From Terriglobia bacterium (GTDB lineage: Bacteria > Acidobacteriota > Terriglobia > UBA7540): a stretch of DNA of 20,298 bases. Positions 7,987 through 15,673 of this stretch are shown here, in pieces. A program made the translations under genes and the position numbers. The DNA is taken from NCBI GenBank assembly GCA_030049455.1, contig JASIKV010000267.1, forward strand, positions 1-20,298, given 5' to 3'. The notes under the pieces were generated by a model. The model ran no database searches. It was not told the origin of the DNA and worked only from the letters and a program-made list of their open reading frames with translations. The first letter of the stretch is position 1, and every line of letters begins with the position of its first letter.

Positions 7987-8304
7987 TCAAACCCTGGGAA
8001 CATCGATCCCCAGATACTCCTGAATGGTCAGCCCCACCTTGGCTTGAAATCTCTCGCTGAGGGAGGGAATCGAGCCGCTGGGTTCATCCACCATGATGCG
8101 CTCGATGCGCTGCATGGGAAAAAAAACGGTGTTCATGCCCACGGCGGTTTCCTCCTGCTGAATAACCTGGCGAATGAAATCGTCAAATGCCCCGAGGTCG
8201 ATGCCGCGCACGGTGATGCCCTTTGGTTCCAGCATGACAAGCTGCCCCCACATTTTCTCTTTGGGTGAAACCAGGCTGACGATCACGATGCTGTTGATCT
8301 CCAT
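7987..8304 (-). CDS. Conserved-looking small beta protein, possibly Sm-like
   Basis: A 105-aa protein with no motif I can name for certain. The ATG at 8304 is preferred over GTG 8310 because GAGG lies about 7 bases ahead of it. No signal peptide or membrane segment is visible. The pattern is beta strands (INSIVIVSLVS, WGQLVMLEPKGITVRGIDL), a short helix (AFDDFIRQVIQQ), two more strands (NTVFFPMQRIERIMVDEP) and a final helix near SLSERFQAKVGLTIQEYL. The WGxLVxLEPxGITVRGI plus FFPMxRIERI arrangement resembles the small beta-barrel of Sm/LSm proteins, which is inference only. Its stop sits just upstream of the alkD-like gene, so the two are probably in one transcript. Confidence 0.75.
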   Translation of the reverse strand: MEINSIVIVSLVSPKEKMWGQLVMLEPKGITVRGIDLGAFDDFIRQVIQQEETAVGMNTVFFPMQRIERIMVDEPSGSIPSLSERFQAKVGLTIQEYLGIDVPRV

Positions 8305-8360
8305 AAGCACCTCACAGCCAATTCCCCGGCGGTTCGCGGTCCAGTGGCAATGGAGAATGT

Positions 8361-9233
8361 CTAATGGCCGTAGCGCAGCTCCCCTGCTTCAATCCGGACC
8401 GGCAACTGATTTTGTTTCGGCGGAAGCGGGCACGTGGCATAAGGCGTGAAAGCGCACGGCGGATTGTAGGCTTTGTTAAAGTCCAGAATCGTTTCGCCAT
8501 CTTTCGGCATATCCGCGTAGAGAAATCTTCCGGACGGATAGGTCTCCTTGCCCGCCGTTTGATCCTTGAAGATCAGGAACAGTTCATTCTCCTCCGTCAC
8601 GGGATCGAGCCGGAGATGCTGGCCCTTCAAGGTGAACTCCAGGTAGCCGGGGCAGTCGGACTGATCCACGTCGCCCAGGATGTTGGGAACAGCAATCTTT
8701 TTAGCAGGCGTGTAAGGCACAAACTTTGCTTTCACGCGGTATTCCTCCGACACTGGGAACCACTGAGTGCCGTGGAAATTCTTCAACGCTTCGTTGTCCT
8801 TATTTTTCAGCCGAATTCCCGTGCGCTGCCCGCGCTGAATGACCAACAGGGTGAGGTTGCGAATTTGCAGTACATCGGGCGAACCCGCCGAATCCGAGGT
8901 CAGGGAGGCCGTGGATACCGCCTGGCCATTGACCGTCACCGTGACGCCCGGCGCAGATTCAAACACTGTCTTGCCTTCGTGGAAAATAAAAGTTCCCAAT
9001 TTATCCGGAGCTGAGCCGGCGGGCAGCACGAAATCGTTGTCGCGCCCCGTCCCCATGCGGTTCTTGCCTTCCTTCAGCCAGAAGAGCCCGGCGAGGGTCA
9101 GCCATCCGCTGTCCGACTTCAGGTTTGCTTCGCGATGTTCTCGCCATTGTTCAATCTGCGCGGTGTAGTTTGAGTTGTCCACAGGCAACATGGATAGAGT
9201 CAGCAGGGCAATCAGTAATTTCAAAGGCAGCAT
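8361..9233 (-). CDS. DUF1684 domain-containing exported protein
   Basis: A 290-aa protein of the DUF1684 family, whose biochemical role is unknown. The N-terminus is hydrophobic (MLPLKLLIALLTLSMLPVD) and looks like a secretion signal. Family landmarks are present: GWLTLAGLFWLKEGKNRMG at 43-61, and the C-terminal block LDFNKAYNPPCAF followed by TCPLPPKQNQLPVRIEAGE (about 250-285), with two conserved Cys. An SD-like GGAAGGA lies upstream of the ATG at 9233. It sits 38 bp downstream of scoB on the same strand. Co-transcription is possible, but I see no functional link to the CoA-transferase. Confidence 0.9.
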   Translation of the reverse strand: MLPLKLLIALLTLSMLPVDNSNYTAQIEQWREHREANLKSDSGWLTLAGLFWLKEGKNRMGTGRDNDFVLPAGSAPDKLGTFIFHEGKTVFESAPGVTVTVNGQAVSTASLTSDSAGSPDVLQIRNLTLLVIQRGQRTGIRLKNKDNEALKNFHGTQWFPVSEEYRVKAKFVPYTPAKKIAVPNILGDVDQSDCPGYLEFTLKGQHLRLDPVTEENELFLIFKDQTAGKETYPSGRFLYADMPKDGETILDFNKAYNPPCAFTPYATCPLPPKQNQLPVRIEAGELRYGH

Positions 9234-9271
9234 TTTGCTTCATTCCTTCCGACCGGGGCGGCGACTTCACC

Positions 9272-9925
9272 TCACGCTGGAAACTGCCGGAGGTTGGGGT
9301 CAATATGCAGCAAGGGCTCCGTCAATGATTGTACGATTTCGGGCGTGGCGCCGGGGGCAATTTCTTTGAGCACCAGCCCGGCGGGCGTGACCTCAAGATA
9401 AGCTAGTTCGGTGACAATGGTATTCACCACGCCGGCTCCGGTGAGGGGCAAAGCGCATTTTTTCAGAATTTTGGGGCGAGAGTCCCGCGTGGTGTGCTCC
9501 ATCGCCACGATCACCCGCCGGGCTCCCGCGACCAGGTCCATGGCCCCGCCCATTCCCTTCACCATTTTGCCTGGGATCATCCAGTTGGCGATGTCGCCTT
9601 GCTCATCCACCTGCATCGCGCCCAGTATGGTCAGGTCGATGTGGCCGCCGCGAATCATGGCGAAGGATTCCGCGCTCGAAAAATAGGACGTGCCGGGAAC
9701 TTCCGAAATCGTTTCCTTGCCGGCGTTGATCAAGTCCGCGTCCTCTTCGCCCTCCAGCGGGTATGGCCCCACACCCAGCATGCCGTTTTCCGATTGCAGC
9801 ACCACTTCAATTCCCGGCGGCACGTGGTTGGCCACCAGCGTAGGCATGCCGATTCCCAGATTTACATAGAAACCGTCCTTCAATTCACGCGCCACGCGGC
9901 GCACGATGATTTCACGCTTGTCCAT
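9272..9925 (-). CDS. scoB: 3-oxoacid CoA-transferase subunit B
   Basis: A 217-aa beta subunit of a family I CoA-transferase that moves CoA between succinyl-CoA or acetyl-CoA and acetoacetate-type acids, used in ketone body and short-chain fatty acid metabolism in the cytoplasm. The catalytic glutamate lies in the SENG motif (residues 45-48, E46), and the NLGIGMPT nucleotide-loop segment is at 22-29. Length matches the family. Its ATG at 9925 lies inside the end of scoA (14-bp overlap), implying translational coupling and a 1:1 heteromer. Whether it is SCOT, acetoacetyl-CoA transferase (AtoDA-like) or a 3-oxoadipate transferase (PcaIJ-like) cannot be settled from motifs; no ring-cleavage genes are near, which makes PcaIJ less likely. 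Confidence 0.92.
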   Translation of the reverse strand: MDKREIIVRRVARELKDGFYVNLGIGMPTLVANHVPPGIEVVLQSENGMLGVGPYPLEGEEDADLINAGKETISEVPGTSYFSSAESFAMIRGGHIDLTILGAMQVDEQGDIANWMIPGKMVKGMGGAMDLVAGARRVIVAMEHTTRDSRPKILKKCALPLTGAGVVNTIVTELAYLEVTPAGLVLKEIAPGATPEIVQSLTEPLLHIDPNLRQFPA

Positions 9926-10622
9926 GGTTGCGCTTTCTCACCGTCCGCCGCTCGATTGGTTTCTCATACTTCTCGCCTTGAATGATTCGGTTCACGTGGA
10001 TGCCCGGCGTGACGATGGAGTTGGGGTCGAGCGCTCCGAGCTCGACCAGTTCCTCCACTTCGGCAATCGTCACTTTTGCCGCCGTCGCCATCAGGGGATT
10101 GAAGTTGCGCGCCGTTCGCCGGTAGATCAGGTTCCCCCAGCGATCGCCCTTCCACGCCTTGACCAGCGCAAAGTCCGCAGTCAGACTGCGCTCCAGCAGA
10201 AATGTCCGTCCGTTGAACTCCCGCACCTCTTTTCCTTCCGCCACCACGGTGCCCACGCCAGTCGGAGTGTAGAATCCGGGGATCCCGGCGCCGCCTGCAC
10301 GAATGCGCTCCGCGAAAGTCCCCTGCGGAACCAACGTGGCGTGAAGCTCGCCGCTCAGCACCATTTCCTCAAACAATTTGTTTTCACCAACGTAGGTCGC
10401 AATGATTCTGGCAATCTGCCGGTTGGCCAGCCACTTGCCGATGCCGAATCCGTCCACGCCGGCGTTGTTGCTGATAACGGTAAGGTTTCGCACCGCCTTG
10501 CGGCACACCGCATCGATCAGGTGCTCGGGAATTCCGCACAGGCCGAATCCGCCGGCCATGATGGTGGCGCCGTCGCACAAATCCGCCACCGCGGCCTCCG
10601 CGTTTGGATAAACTTTGTTCAA
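9912..10622 (-). CDS. scoA: 3-oxoacid CoA-transferase subunit A
   Basis: A 236-aa alpha subunit of the same CoA-transferase. It carries the family signature GGFGLCGIPEHL (residues 24-35), and SNNAGVDGFGIG and PQGTFAERIRAGGAGIPGFY are typical of SCOT-type A subunits. The start is a TTG at 10622. It has an ideal GGAGG (10627-10631 complement) four bases upstream, and no in-frame ATG near the conserved N-terminus offers an alternative. It is followed by scoB with a 14-bp overlap and preceded by the DinB-family gene 35 bp upstream. The family assignment is secure; the physiological acid substrate is inferred. Confidence 0.92.
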   Translation of the reverse strand: MNKVYPNAEAAVADLCDGATIMAGGFGLCGIPEHLIDAVCRKAVRNLTVISNNAGVDGFGIGKWLANRQIARIIATYVGENKLFEEMVLSGELHATLVPQGTFAERIRAGGAGIPGFYTPTGVGTVVAEGKEVREFNGRTFLLERSLTADFALVKAWKGDRWGNLIYRRTARNFNPLMATAAKVTIAEVEELVELGALDPNSIVTPGIHVNRIIQGEKYEKPIERRTVRKRNHGQA

Positions 10623-10626
10623 GGAA

Positions 10627-10631
10627 CCTCC
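10627..10631 (-). promoter_or_regulatory. Strong Shine-Dalgarno deciding the TTG start of scoA
   Basis: GGAGG on the minus strand, four bases before the TTG codon. It makes TTG the credible initiation codon of scoA rather than any internal ATG. Confidence 0.7.
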
Positions 10632-10657
10632 GGCGCGAGGGGGAACCGGGGCGGCGC

Positions 10658-11164
10658 TTACTTCAAATCGTAGAAAGCACGCATGTTTCCGATTCGCGAA
10701 AAAAGGGCGTAGCGTTTGATGTCCAGGATCTGCTTCAAATGGCCCAAGTCATGGAACGCCCACTCGGTGATCAGCTCTTCCGCCGAGATTTTCCCGACCG
10801 TTTGATGGATTCCCTGACGCCGCAATTGGGGGGGGCGAAGCGTCTTGAGCCATTTCAAGTTACTGTGGCGCTGGCGTTGCAGCCGCGCCAGGCTGCGATG
10901 CGGATCCATGCGGTTGTATCCCAGTTGCGCCGCCCGCGCCACCTGATCGAAGGGCGGCAGCTTGGGCGTCTTCTCCATGATGATTGCCGCCACCCGCGCG
11001 CGCATGCCCGCTTCCTCCACATCGGCCATGTGCGCAAGAACTTCCTGCACCGACCATTTCCCGGGCACAAGGTGATCGTGCATCTCGCGCCGTGAAAGCG
11101 TGGATATTTCCAGCTTCAGTTTTTCGGGAGTTGTCGCCAGAATTTCCAGGACGGCTTTTAACAT
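10658..11164 (-). CDS. DinB-family metal-binding protein
   Basis: A 168-aa four-helix-bundle protein of the DinB/YfiT-like superfamily. The three histidines expected to bind a divalent metal are visible: H45 in VLAHMADVE, and H138 and H142 in WAFHDLGHLKQI. The PGKWSVQEVLAHMADVE segment (34-50) is diagnostic. Members include thiol-dependent transferases and stress-linked proteins of unknown reaction, so no substrate is assigned. The ATG at 11164 has AAGGAG at good spacing. It lies 22 bp downstream of tyrA and 35 bp upstream of scoA on the same strand, so it may ride on the aromatic amino acid transcript, with no evident role in that pathway. Confidence 0.87.
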   Translation of the reverse strand: MLKAVLEILATTPEKLKLEISTLSRREMHDHLVPGKWSVQEVLAHMADVEEAGMRARVAAIIMEKTPKLPPFDQVARAAQLGYNRMDPHRSLARLQRQRHSNLKWLKTLRPPQLRRQGIHQTVGKISAEELITEWAFHDLGHLKQILDIKRYALFSRIGNMRAFYDLK

Positions 11165-11186
11165 CGGGTTCTCCTTCCGGGCTCGG

Positions 11187-12071
11187 TCAACTCAGCTCGC
11201 GCAATTTGTCGCGAAGGCTGTGGGCGGCGAGAAATTCGTGTTCCAGCTCCCGGTCGCCCAGGTGAAGTTTGATGAACTCCATCTTCTGGATCAGCGCATC
11301 CAACGCCATTTGGATATTTTCGGTGTTCGTCAGGCAAATGTCACGCCAAACCGAGTAAGGGCTGTCCGCCAGGCGGGTCACGTCGCGGAAGCCCGTGGCC
11401 GCCAATTCCAGGGAAAGGCCTCCGGCGGCGTTCTTTTCCTCGACTAACCCGGCCAATCCTGAGGACAGCAATTGCGGAAGATGGGAAAGATAGGCGACGG
11501 CCACGTCGTGGCTTGCCGGATCGCTGGTGATTGCGCGCGCGCCGATGGACGCGATGAGCGCGCGAAAGGCCTGCACGCGCAGGTCGCCGGAGTGTTCGGG
11601 TTTGAGCGGGGTCAAGACGTACCGGGCGCCTTCAAAGAGGCGGGCGTCAGCGTTCTCAAGCCCCGACCGCTCCTTTCCGGCCATGGGATGACCGCCCAGG
11701 AACATCGGCCGCTGGTCATAGAGCTTTGCGGCGTGCTCGCAGATTCGCCGCTTGGTGCTGCCCACATCCGTCACAAGCGCCCGCGGCGGCAAATGCGGTT
11801 GAAGGCGGGGAAGATTGTCAAGGATTGCCGCGACGGGCGTGGCCAGGATCACCAGGTCAGCCCCATGCACGGCCTCGATAGGTTCGGCGTGCGCTTCGTC
11901 CACCGCCCCCAGGGCCAGCGCTTGCGCTCGCGTCTCGGCTCGACGAGCCGAACCCACAATGTGGCCTGCAAAGCCTGCCTTCTTGAGGGCCAATCCCAGC
12001 GACCCGCCCAACAGTCCCAGGCCGACAATTGCCACTTGCCGAAAAAAAGGTTCTGGATTTGCGTTTTGCAA
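11187..12071 (-). CDS. tyrA: Prephenate dehydrogenase
   Basis: A 294-aa NAD(P)-dependent enzyme converting prephenate to 4-hydroxyphenylpyruvate (or arogenate to tyrosine) in tyrosine synthesis. The Rossmann motif GLGLLGGSLG is at 17-26. GGHPMAGKERSG (126-137) includes the catalytic His128, and SHLPQ (196-200) and ATGFRDVTRLADS (225-237) are family blocks. There is no ACT domain, so feedback control by tyrosine through ACT is not expected. The start appears to be TTG at 12071, the first initiator in frame ahead of the Rossmann fold. It has no clear Shine-Dalgarno and follows an intercistronic stem-loop, so coupling to the DAHP synthase gene is possible. The last clear aromatic-pathway gene in the cluster. 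Confidence 0.93.
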   Translation of the reverse strand: MQNANPEPFFRQVAIVGLGLLGGSLGLALKKAGFAGHIVGSARRAETRAQALALGAVDEAHAEPIEAVHGADLVILATPVAAILDNLPRLQPHLPPRALVTDVGSTKRRICEHAAKLYDQRPMFLGGHPMAGKERSGLENADARLFEGARYVLTPLKPEHSGDLRVQAFRALIASIGARAITSDPASHDVAVAYLSHLPQLLSSGLAGLVEEKNAAGGLSLELAATGFRDVTRLADSPYSVWRDICLTNTENIQMALDALIQKMEFIKLHLGDRELEHEFLAAHSLRDKLRELS

Positions 12072-12100
12072 TGATTGAACCCGAAATCCAACCTTGCCGG

Positions 12101-12138
12101 GATTCGAAAATCGAAACTCGATCGCTCGCGATTGAATC
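12101..12138 (-). repeat. Intercistronic stem-loop between DAHP synthase and tyrA
   Basis: On the minus strand GATTCAATCG pairs with CGATT and GAATC, separated by a three-base TTC bulge, giving a ten-pair imperfect stem around a 15-base loop. It lies in the 87-bp gap just upstream of the TTG start of tyrA. A smaller GGTT/AACC hairpin follows directly after the DAHP synthase stop codon (12149-12160 region). No T-tract follows the larger stem, so it is not a classical terminator. Confidence 0.4.
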
Positions 12139-12158
12139 TGCAGTATCGGTTTTCGAAC

Positions 12159-13175
12159 CTATATTTTTCTGCCCACTGCCGGTGCTATCATCCGCAATTC
12201 CTTCATCAATTGCTCGAATTGCTCCGGATAGAGCGACTGCGCGCCGTCGCTGAGGGCTTTTTCAGGGTCGTTGTGTACTTCAATCAGCAGTCCGTCCGCC
12301 CCCGCCGCCAATGCCGCCCGCGCCATGGGGGCCACCTTGTCGCGCCGGCCCGTACCGTGGGAAGGATCCACCAGAATGGGCAGGTGCGAAAGCTTCTTAA
12401 TGACCGGAATGCACGAAATATCCAGCGTATTGCGTGTGTAGCTTTCAAAAGTGCGAATTCCGCGCTCGCACAGAACCACGTTGTAGTTTCCTCCCGCCAT
12501 GATGTATTCGGCGGAAAGCAGCAACTCCTCCACCGTAGCGGAAATGCCGCGCTTCAGCAGAACCGGCTTGGCCACTTTGCCAAGTTCCTTCAGCAAATTG
12601 TAGTTCTGCATATTGCGCGCGCCGACCTGAAGCATGTCCACGTATTCGAGCATCATGGGAATCTGGGTGTGGTCCATCACCTCGGAGACCACGCAGAGAT
12701 TGTGTTTGTCCGCGGCCTGGCGCATGAAGACCAGCCCCTGTTCGCCGATTCCCTGAAAACTGTAGGGTGATGTTCGAGGTTTGAAGGCCCCGCCGCGCAG
12801 GACGCGCGCGCCGTGTGCCGCCACGTTTGCTGCGACGCTCTCAATCTGCTCGGCGCTCTCCACGCTGCACGGCCCGGCCATTACCACCACCTGGTCGCCG
12901 CCGATGGTGACTCCCCGTTCGAGGTTTACGAACGAACCCTCCGGCCGGAAGTGCCGGCTGGCCAGTTTGTAGGGCGCGGTGATGCGTAAAACCTCTTCCA
13001 CCCCGTCCAGCAGCTCAATGTCACGCGTGTCAAAGTCCACCTTCGCGCCGACTGCTCCCAGCACAGTGTGGCGCGCACCCGTCGAGCGATGGATATCAAA
13101 TCCCATGCCCATCAGTTTATTGATGACACTTTGAACTTCGTCTTCCGTCGCGCCTTCCTGCATAACCACGACCAT
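12159..13175 (-). CDS. aroF: 3-deoxy-7-phosphoheptulonate (DAHP) synthase
   Basis: A 338-aa enzyme condensing phosphoenolpyruvate with erythrose-4-phosphate, the first step of the shikimate pathway. Residues 1-70 form a ferredoxin-like regulatory domain (MVVVMQEGATEDEVQSVINK), as in the Thermotoga-type class I-beta enzymes, where it mediates feedback inhibition. The catalytic barrel shows MAGPCSVES (99-107, metal-binding Cys103), LRGGAFKPRTSPYSFQG (126-142), LLKRGIS, and VDPSHGTGRRDKV near the C-terminus. The ATG at 13175 has AAAGGAG about nine bases ahead. The chorismate mutase stop is only six bases upstream. Adjacent chorismate mutase and this DAHP synthase type often form a regulatory complex or fusion, so the pair may interact. 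The aroF symbol denotes the function, not a specific E. coli isozyme. Confidence 0.95.
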   Translation of the reverse strand: MVVVMQEGATEDEVQSVINKLMGMGFDIHRSTGARHTVLGAVGAKVDFDTRDIELLDGVEEVLRITAPYKLASRHFRPEGSFVNLERGVTIGGDQVVVMAGPCSVESAEQIESVAANVAAHGARVLRGGAFKPRTSPYSFQGIGEQGLVFMRQAADKHNLCVVSEVMDHTQIPMMLEYVDMLQVGARNMQNYNLLKELGKVAKPVLLKRGISATVEELLLSAEYIMAGGNYNVVLCERGIRTFESYTRNTLDISCIPVIKKLSHLPILVDPSHGTGRRDKVAPMARAALAAGADGLLIEVHNDPEKALSDGAQSLYPEQFEQLMKELRMIAPAVGRKI

Positions 13176-13181
13176 GGAGCT

Positions 13182-13475
13182 TTACTCCTTTCTGAACGAA
13201 CTGCCGCCCTCCATGAAATGCCGTTCGAGTGAGCGCGCTTCATCAATGATGCGCTCAAAGAGGTGGCGAACGGCGGCGTCATCCAGAGGTCCTTCATTCG
13301 CCTTGACCACGTTGCGCAGGATCTCCGCTTCGCGCTGCGGTTGCCAGGCGGGGAGATTCAGACCCTTCTTCAGTTGCCCGATCTCGAGCGCGCACTGCGA
13401 CCGCTCGTTCAAGAGCTTCACCAGTTGCTTGTCGATCTCGTCGATACGCTTTCGCCAGCCATCGAGATCGTTCAT
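13182..13475 (-). CDS. aroQ: Chorismate mutase, AroQ class
   Basis: A 97-aa stand-alone AroQ-fold helical enzyme converting chorismate to prephenate, the branch point to Phe and Tyr. The active-site residues align with the E. coli P-protein mutase at a constant offset of three: R8, R25, K36, R48 and E49. The opening DLDGWRKRIDEIDKQLVKLL is typical. No prephenate dehydratase or signal peptide is attached, so it acts in the cytoplasm and relies on tyrA and a dehydratase elsewhere. Its ATG overlaps the trpA stop (ATGA), and the DAHP synthase gene follows after six bases, placing it firmly within one operon. The symbol aroQ here means the mutase class; the same symbol is also used for type II dehydroquinase, which this is not. 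Confidence 0.94.
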   Translation of the reverse strand: MNDLDGWRKRIDEIDKQLVKLLNERSQCALEIGQLKKGLNLPAWQPQREAEILRNVVKANEGPLDDAAVRHLFERIIDEARSLERHFMEGGSSFRKE

Positions 13476-14290
13476 ACGGGTTTACCCCCGGCGGCGGCTT
13501 TGAGCCCGCTTACGAATTGTTCGATGGCCGCTGGTCCGCCTGTGGAATAGTATTCTTCAATGGCGTGCACCACCGCGCTGCCCACCACCGCGGCATCAGC
13601 GTGGGCCTGGACTTCGCGCACCTGTGCAGCCGTGGAGATTCCAAATCCGACAGCGATGGGCAGGGAGGTAAAGCGGCGCGCACGCTCCGCCAGAGGCTTT
13701 ACGCCGGCCGCAATCTCGCTCCGCTCACCCGTGACGCCCGTCCGCGAAATGAGATACAAGAATCCTGAGGACAGTTGCGCCGCCTTCTCCAGCCGCGCGT
13801 CAGTGGAGGTGGGTGATGCCAGAAAAACTGTATCCAGCCGGTGCGCCCGCATCCTTTGAACGTAATCGTCCGCTTCCTCCGGAGTCAAATCCACCACCAG
13901 CGCGCCATCAATCCCGGCCTGCGCCGCGCTGGCCGCAAATCTCTCCAGGCCGAATTGCAGAATGGGATTGAAATAGCTGAAGAGGATAATGGGCGCCTGA
14001 ACGGTTTGACGCCAGGCGGGAACCCGCTCCAGAATTTTGCGCAGCGTCGTGCCGGAGCGCAAGGCCCGCTCTGAAGCTCGCTGGATGACCGGCCCGTCGG
14101 CGAGGGGATCGGAAAACGGCACTCCCAGCTCGATCACGTCCACGCCCGCGCGGTCGAGCGCCTGAAGCAGTCCTTCCGTGGCGTCGAGATCCGGGTCGCC
14201 GGCGGTCAGGTAGACCACCAGGCCTTTCCGGCTGTTCTCGCGCAACTCCCGGAAACGAGACTCGATGCGGTTTGTGACCGTTGACGCCAT
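13472..14290 (-). CDS. trpA: Tryptophan synthase alpha subunit
   Basis: A 272-aa TIM-barrel subunit that cleaves indole-3-glycerol phosphate to indole and glyceraldehyde-3-phosphate; indole is channelled to TrpB. The catalytic Glu and Asp appear as E54 and D65 in ELGVPFSDPLADGPVIQ. The phosphate-binding GFGIS and the VVGSAVV strand are near the C-terminus. The frame is open 300 bases further upstream, but that part overlaps the end of trpB and is non-conserved. The ATG at 14290 (MASTVTNRIESRFREL) fits the family start, although its Shine-Dalgarno is weak. It is separated from trpB by 121 bp, the largest gap within the trp-aro block, and overlaps the chorismate mutase start by 4 bp. Confidence 0.96.
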   Translation of the reverse strand: MASTVTNRIESRFRELRENSRKGLVVYLTAGDPDLDATEGLLQALDRAGVDVIELGVPFSDPLADGPVIQRASERALRSGTTLRKILERVPAWRQTVQAPIILFSYFNPILQFGLERFAASAAQAGIDGALVVDLTPEEADDYVQRMRAHRLDTVFLASPTSTDARLEKAAQLSSGFLYLISRTGVTGERSEIAAGVKPLAERARRFTSLPIAVGFGISTAAQVREVQAHADAAVVGSAVVHAIEEYYSTGGPAAIEQFVSGLKAAAGGKPV

Positions 14291-14411
14291 GGGCTGTGGG
14301 TTTTCGTCCGCTGATCTGCGATCCGGCGATAGCTGAACGCTTCGCGACACTTCCGCCCCGTGACCTCCGCGACAGACGGCTCTTAATTGGAAATCCGGTG
14401 TCGTCGCGGTC

Positions 14412-15626
14412 CTATAGAATTCCCGCCGACTGAAATATTCCCAAGTCCTTGTCGCCGCGGCCCGACAGGTTGACCACAATGATCTTCTCACGCAGCATCG
14501 AAGGCGCGCGCTTAATGACTTCCGCGAGCGCGTGGGCCGATTCCAGCGCGGGAATAATCCCCTCCACGCGCGCCAGCAAGCTTGCGGCATCCAGAGCTTC
14601 CTTGTCGCTCACATGTGTGTACTCCACACGCCCCTGGCGGTGGAGTTCGGCGTGTTCAGGCCCCACGGCGGGGTAATCGAGTCCCGCGGAGACGGAGTGT
14701 GTGTTTGAAATCAGGCCGTCGTCCGTTTGCAGGACATAAGTGTAGGAGCCGTGCAGCACGCCGGGGTGCCCTCCTGAGAATCGTGCCGCATGGTCGCCCA
14801 ACTTCGGCCCGCGGCCTCCCGCTTCAACTCCCAGCATTTTCACGCCCGCGTCAGAGATGAAATCATAGAACAGGCCGATGGAATTGCTCCCTCCGCCCAC
14901 GCAGGCGCAAAGCAAATCGGGAAGTTTCCCCGCGCTTTCAAGAATCTGACGCCGCGCTTCCTGTCCAATGACGCGATGGAAATCCCGCACCATCATGGGA
15001 TAAGGGTGCGGCCCCAGTACCGACCCCATCAGGTAATGCGTGTTGTGGACGTTTGTCACCCAGTCGCGCATGCCTTCGTTAATGGCGTCTTTGAGCGTTT
15101 TGGTTCCCGAGGAAACCGAAACCACCCGCGTGCCGAGAAGGCGCATGCGGAAGACGTTGGGGGCCTGGCGCGCCATGTCCTCTTCGCCCATGTAAACCAC
15201 GCATTCGAGTCCCAGCAGCGCGGCAACCGTGGCCGTGGCGACGCCGTGCTGGCCGGCTCCCGTTTCCGCCACAATCCGCGTCTTTCCCATGCGCTTTGCC
15301 AGCAAACCCTGGCCCAGGCAATTGTTGATTTTATGCGCGCCGGTGTGCAGCAGGTCTTCGCGCTTCAGGTAAATTCGCGCGCCCCCTAGCCGCGCAGTCA
15401 GCCGCTCTGCCGGAAAGAGCGGAGTAGGCCGACCGGCAAAATCCTTCAGCAGCCGCGCGAGCTCCGCTTGAAACTCCGGATCCTTGCGCGCGTGGCAGTA
15501 GGCAGCTTCCAGCTCCTCAATGGGAGCCATCAGCGTTTCCGGGGCAAAGCGGCCCCCGAATTCACCGAAGCGCCCGCGAGCGTCCGGCCAGGTCGGCGTT
15601 TCCGGCTTGATGGTTTGTGTTCCCAC
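14412..15626 (-). CDS. trpB: Tryptophan synthase beta subunit
   Basis: A 404-aa PLP enzyme joining indole and serine to make tryptophan. The PLP lysine is K99 in GAHKINN, the catalytic Glu is E121 in AETGAGQHG, and the PLP phosphate loop GGGSNSIG is at 244-251. PDARGRFGEFGGRFAPETLM is the standard N-terminal TrpB1 block. The frame also allows a TTG start at 15677 overlapping the trpF stop (421 aa). I chose the GTG at 15626 because GAGGA lies five bases before it and because the resulting length is close to the 397-aa E. coli protein. It is downstream of trpF with no room for a separate promoter. Function is secure; the start is the uncertain part. Confidence 0.95.
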   Translation of the reverse strand: MGTQTIKPETPTWPDARGRFGEFGGRFAPETLMAPIEELEAAYCHARKDPEFQAELARLLKDFAGRPTPLFPAERLTARLGGARIYLKREDLLHTGAHKINNCLGQGLLAKRMGKTRIVAETGAGQHGVATATVAALLGLECVVYMGEEDMARQAPNVFRMRLLGTRVVSVSSGTKTLKDAINEGMRDWVTNVHNTHYLMGSVLGPHPYPMMVRDFHRVIGQEARRQILESAGKLPDLLCACVGGGSNSIGLFYDFISDAGVKMLGVEAGGRGPKLGDHAARFSGGHPGVLHGSYTYVLQTDDGLISNTHSVSAGLDYPAVGPEHAELHRQGRVEYTHVSDKEALDAASLLARVEGIIPALESAHALAEVIKRAPSMLREKIIVVNLSGRGDKDLGIFQSAGIL

Positions 15627-15631
15627 TTCTT

Positions 15632-15636
15632 TCCTC
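15632..15636 (-). promoter_or_regulatory. Shine-Dalgarno supporting the GTG start of trpB
   Basis: GAGGA on the minus strand, five bases upstream of GTG 15626. The competing TTG at 15677 has no comparable site. Confidence 0.6.
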
Positions 15637-15673
15637 AATTCATCACCGCGACTTGCTCCGGCTGTATATTGGG

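Noticed and set aside
14291..14590. N-terminal extension of trpA
   Set aside because: The extra 100 codons overlap the 3' end of trpB and give an Arg/Trp-rich non-conserved sequence; the family start is at 14290.
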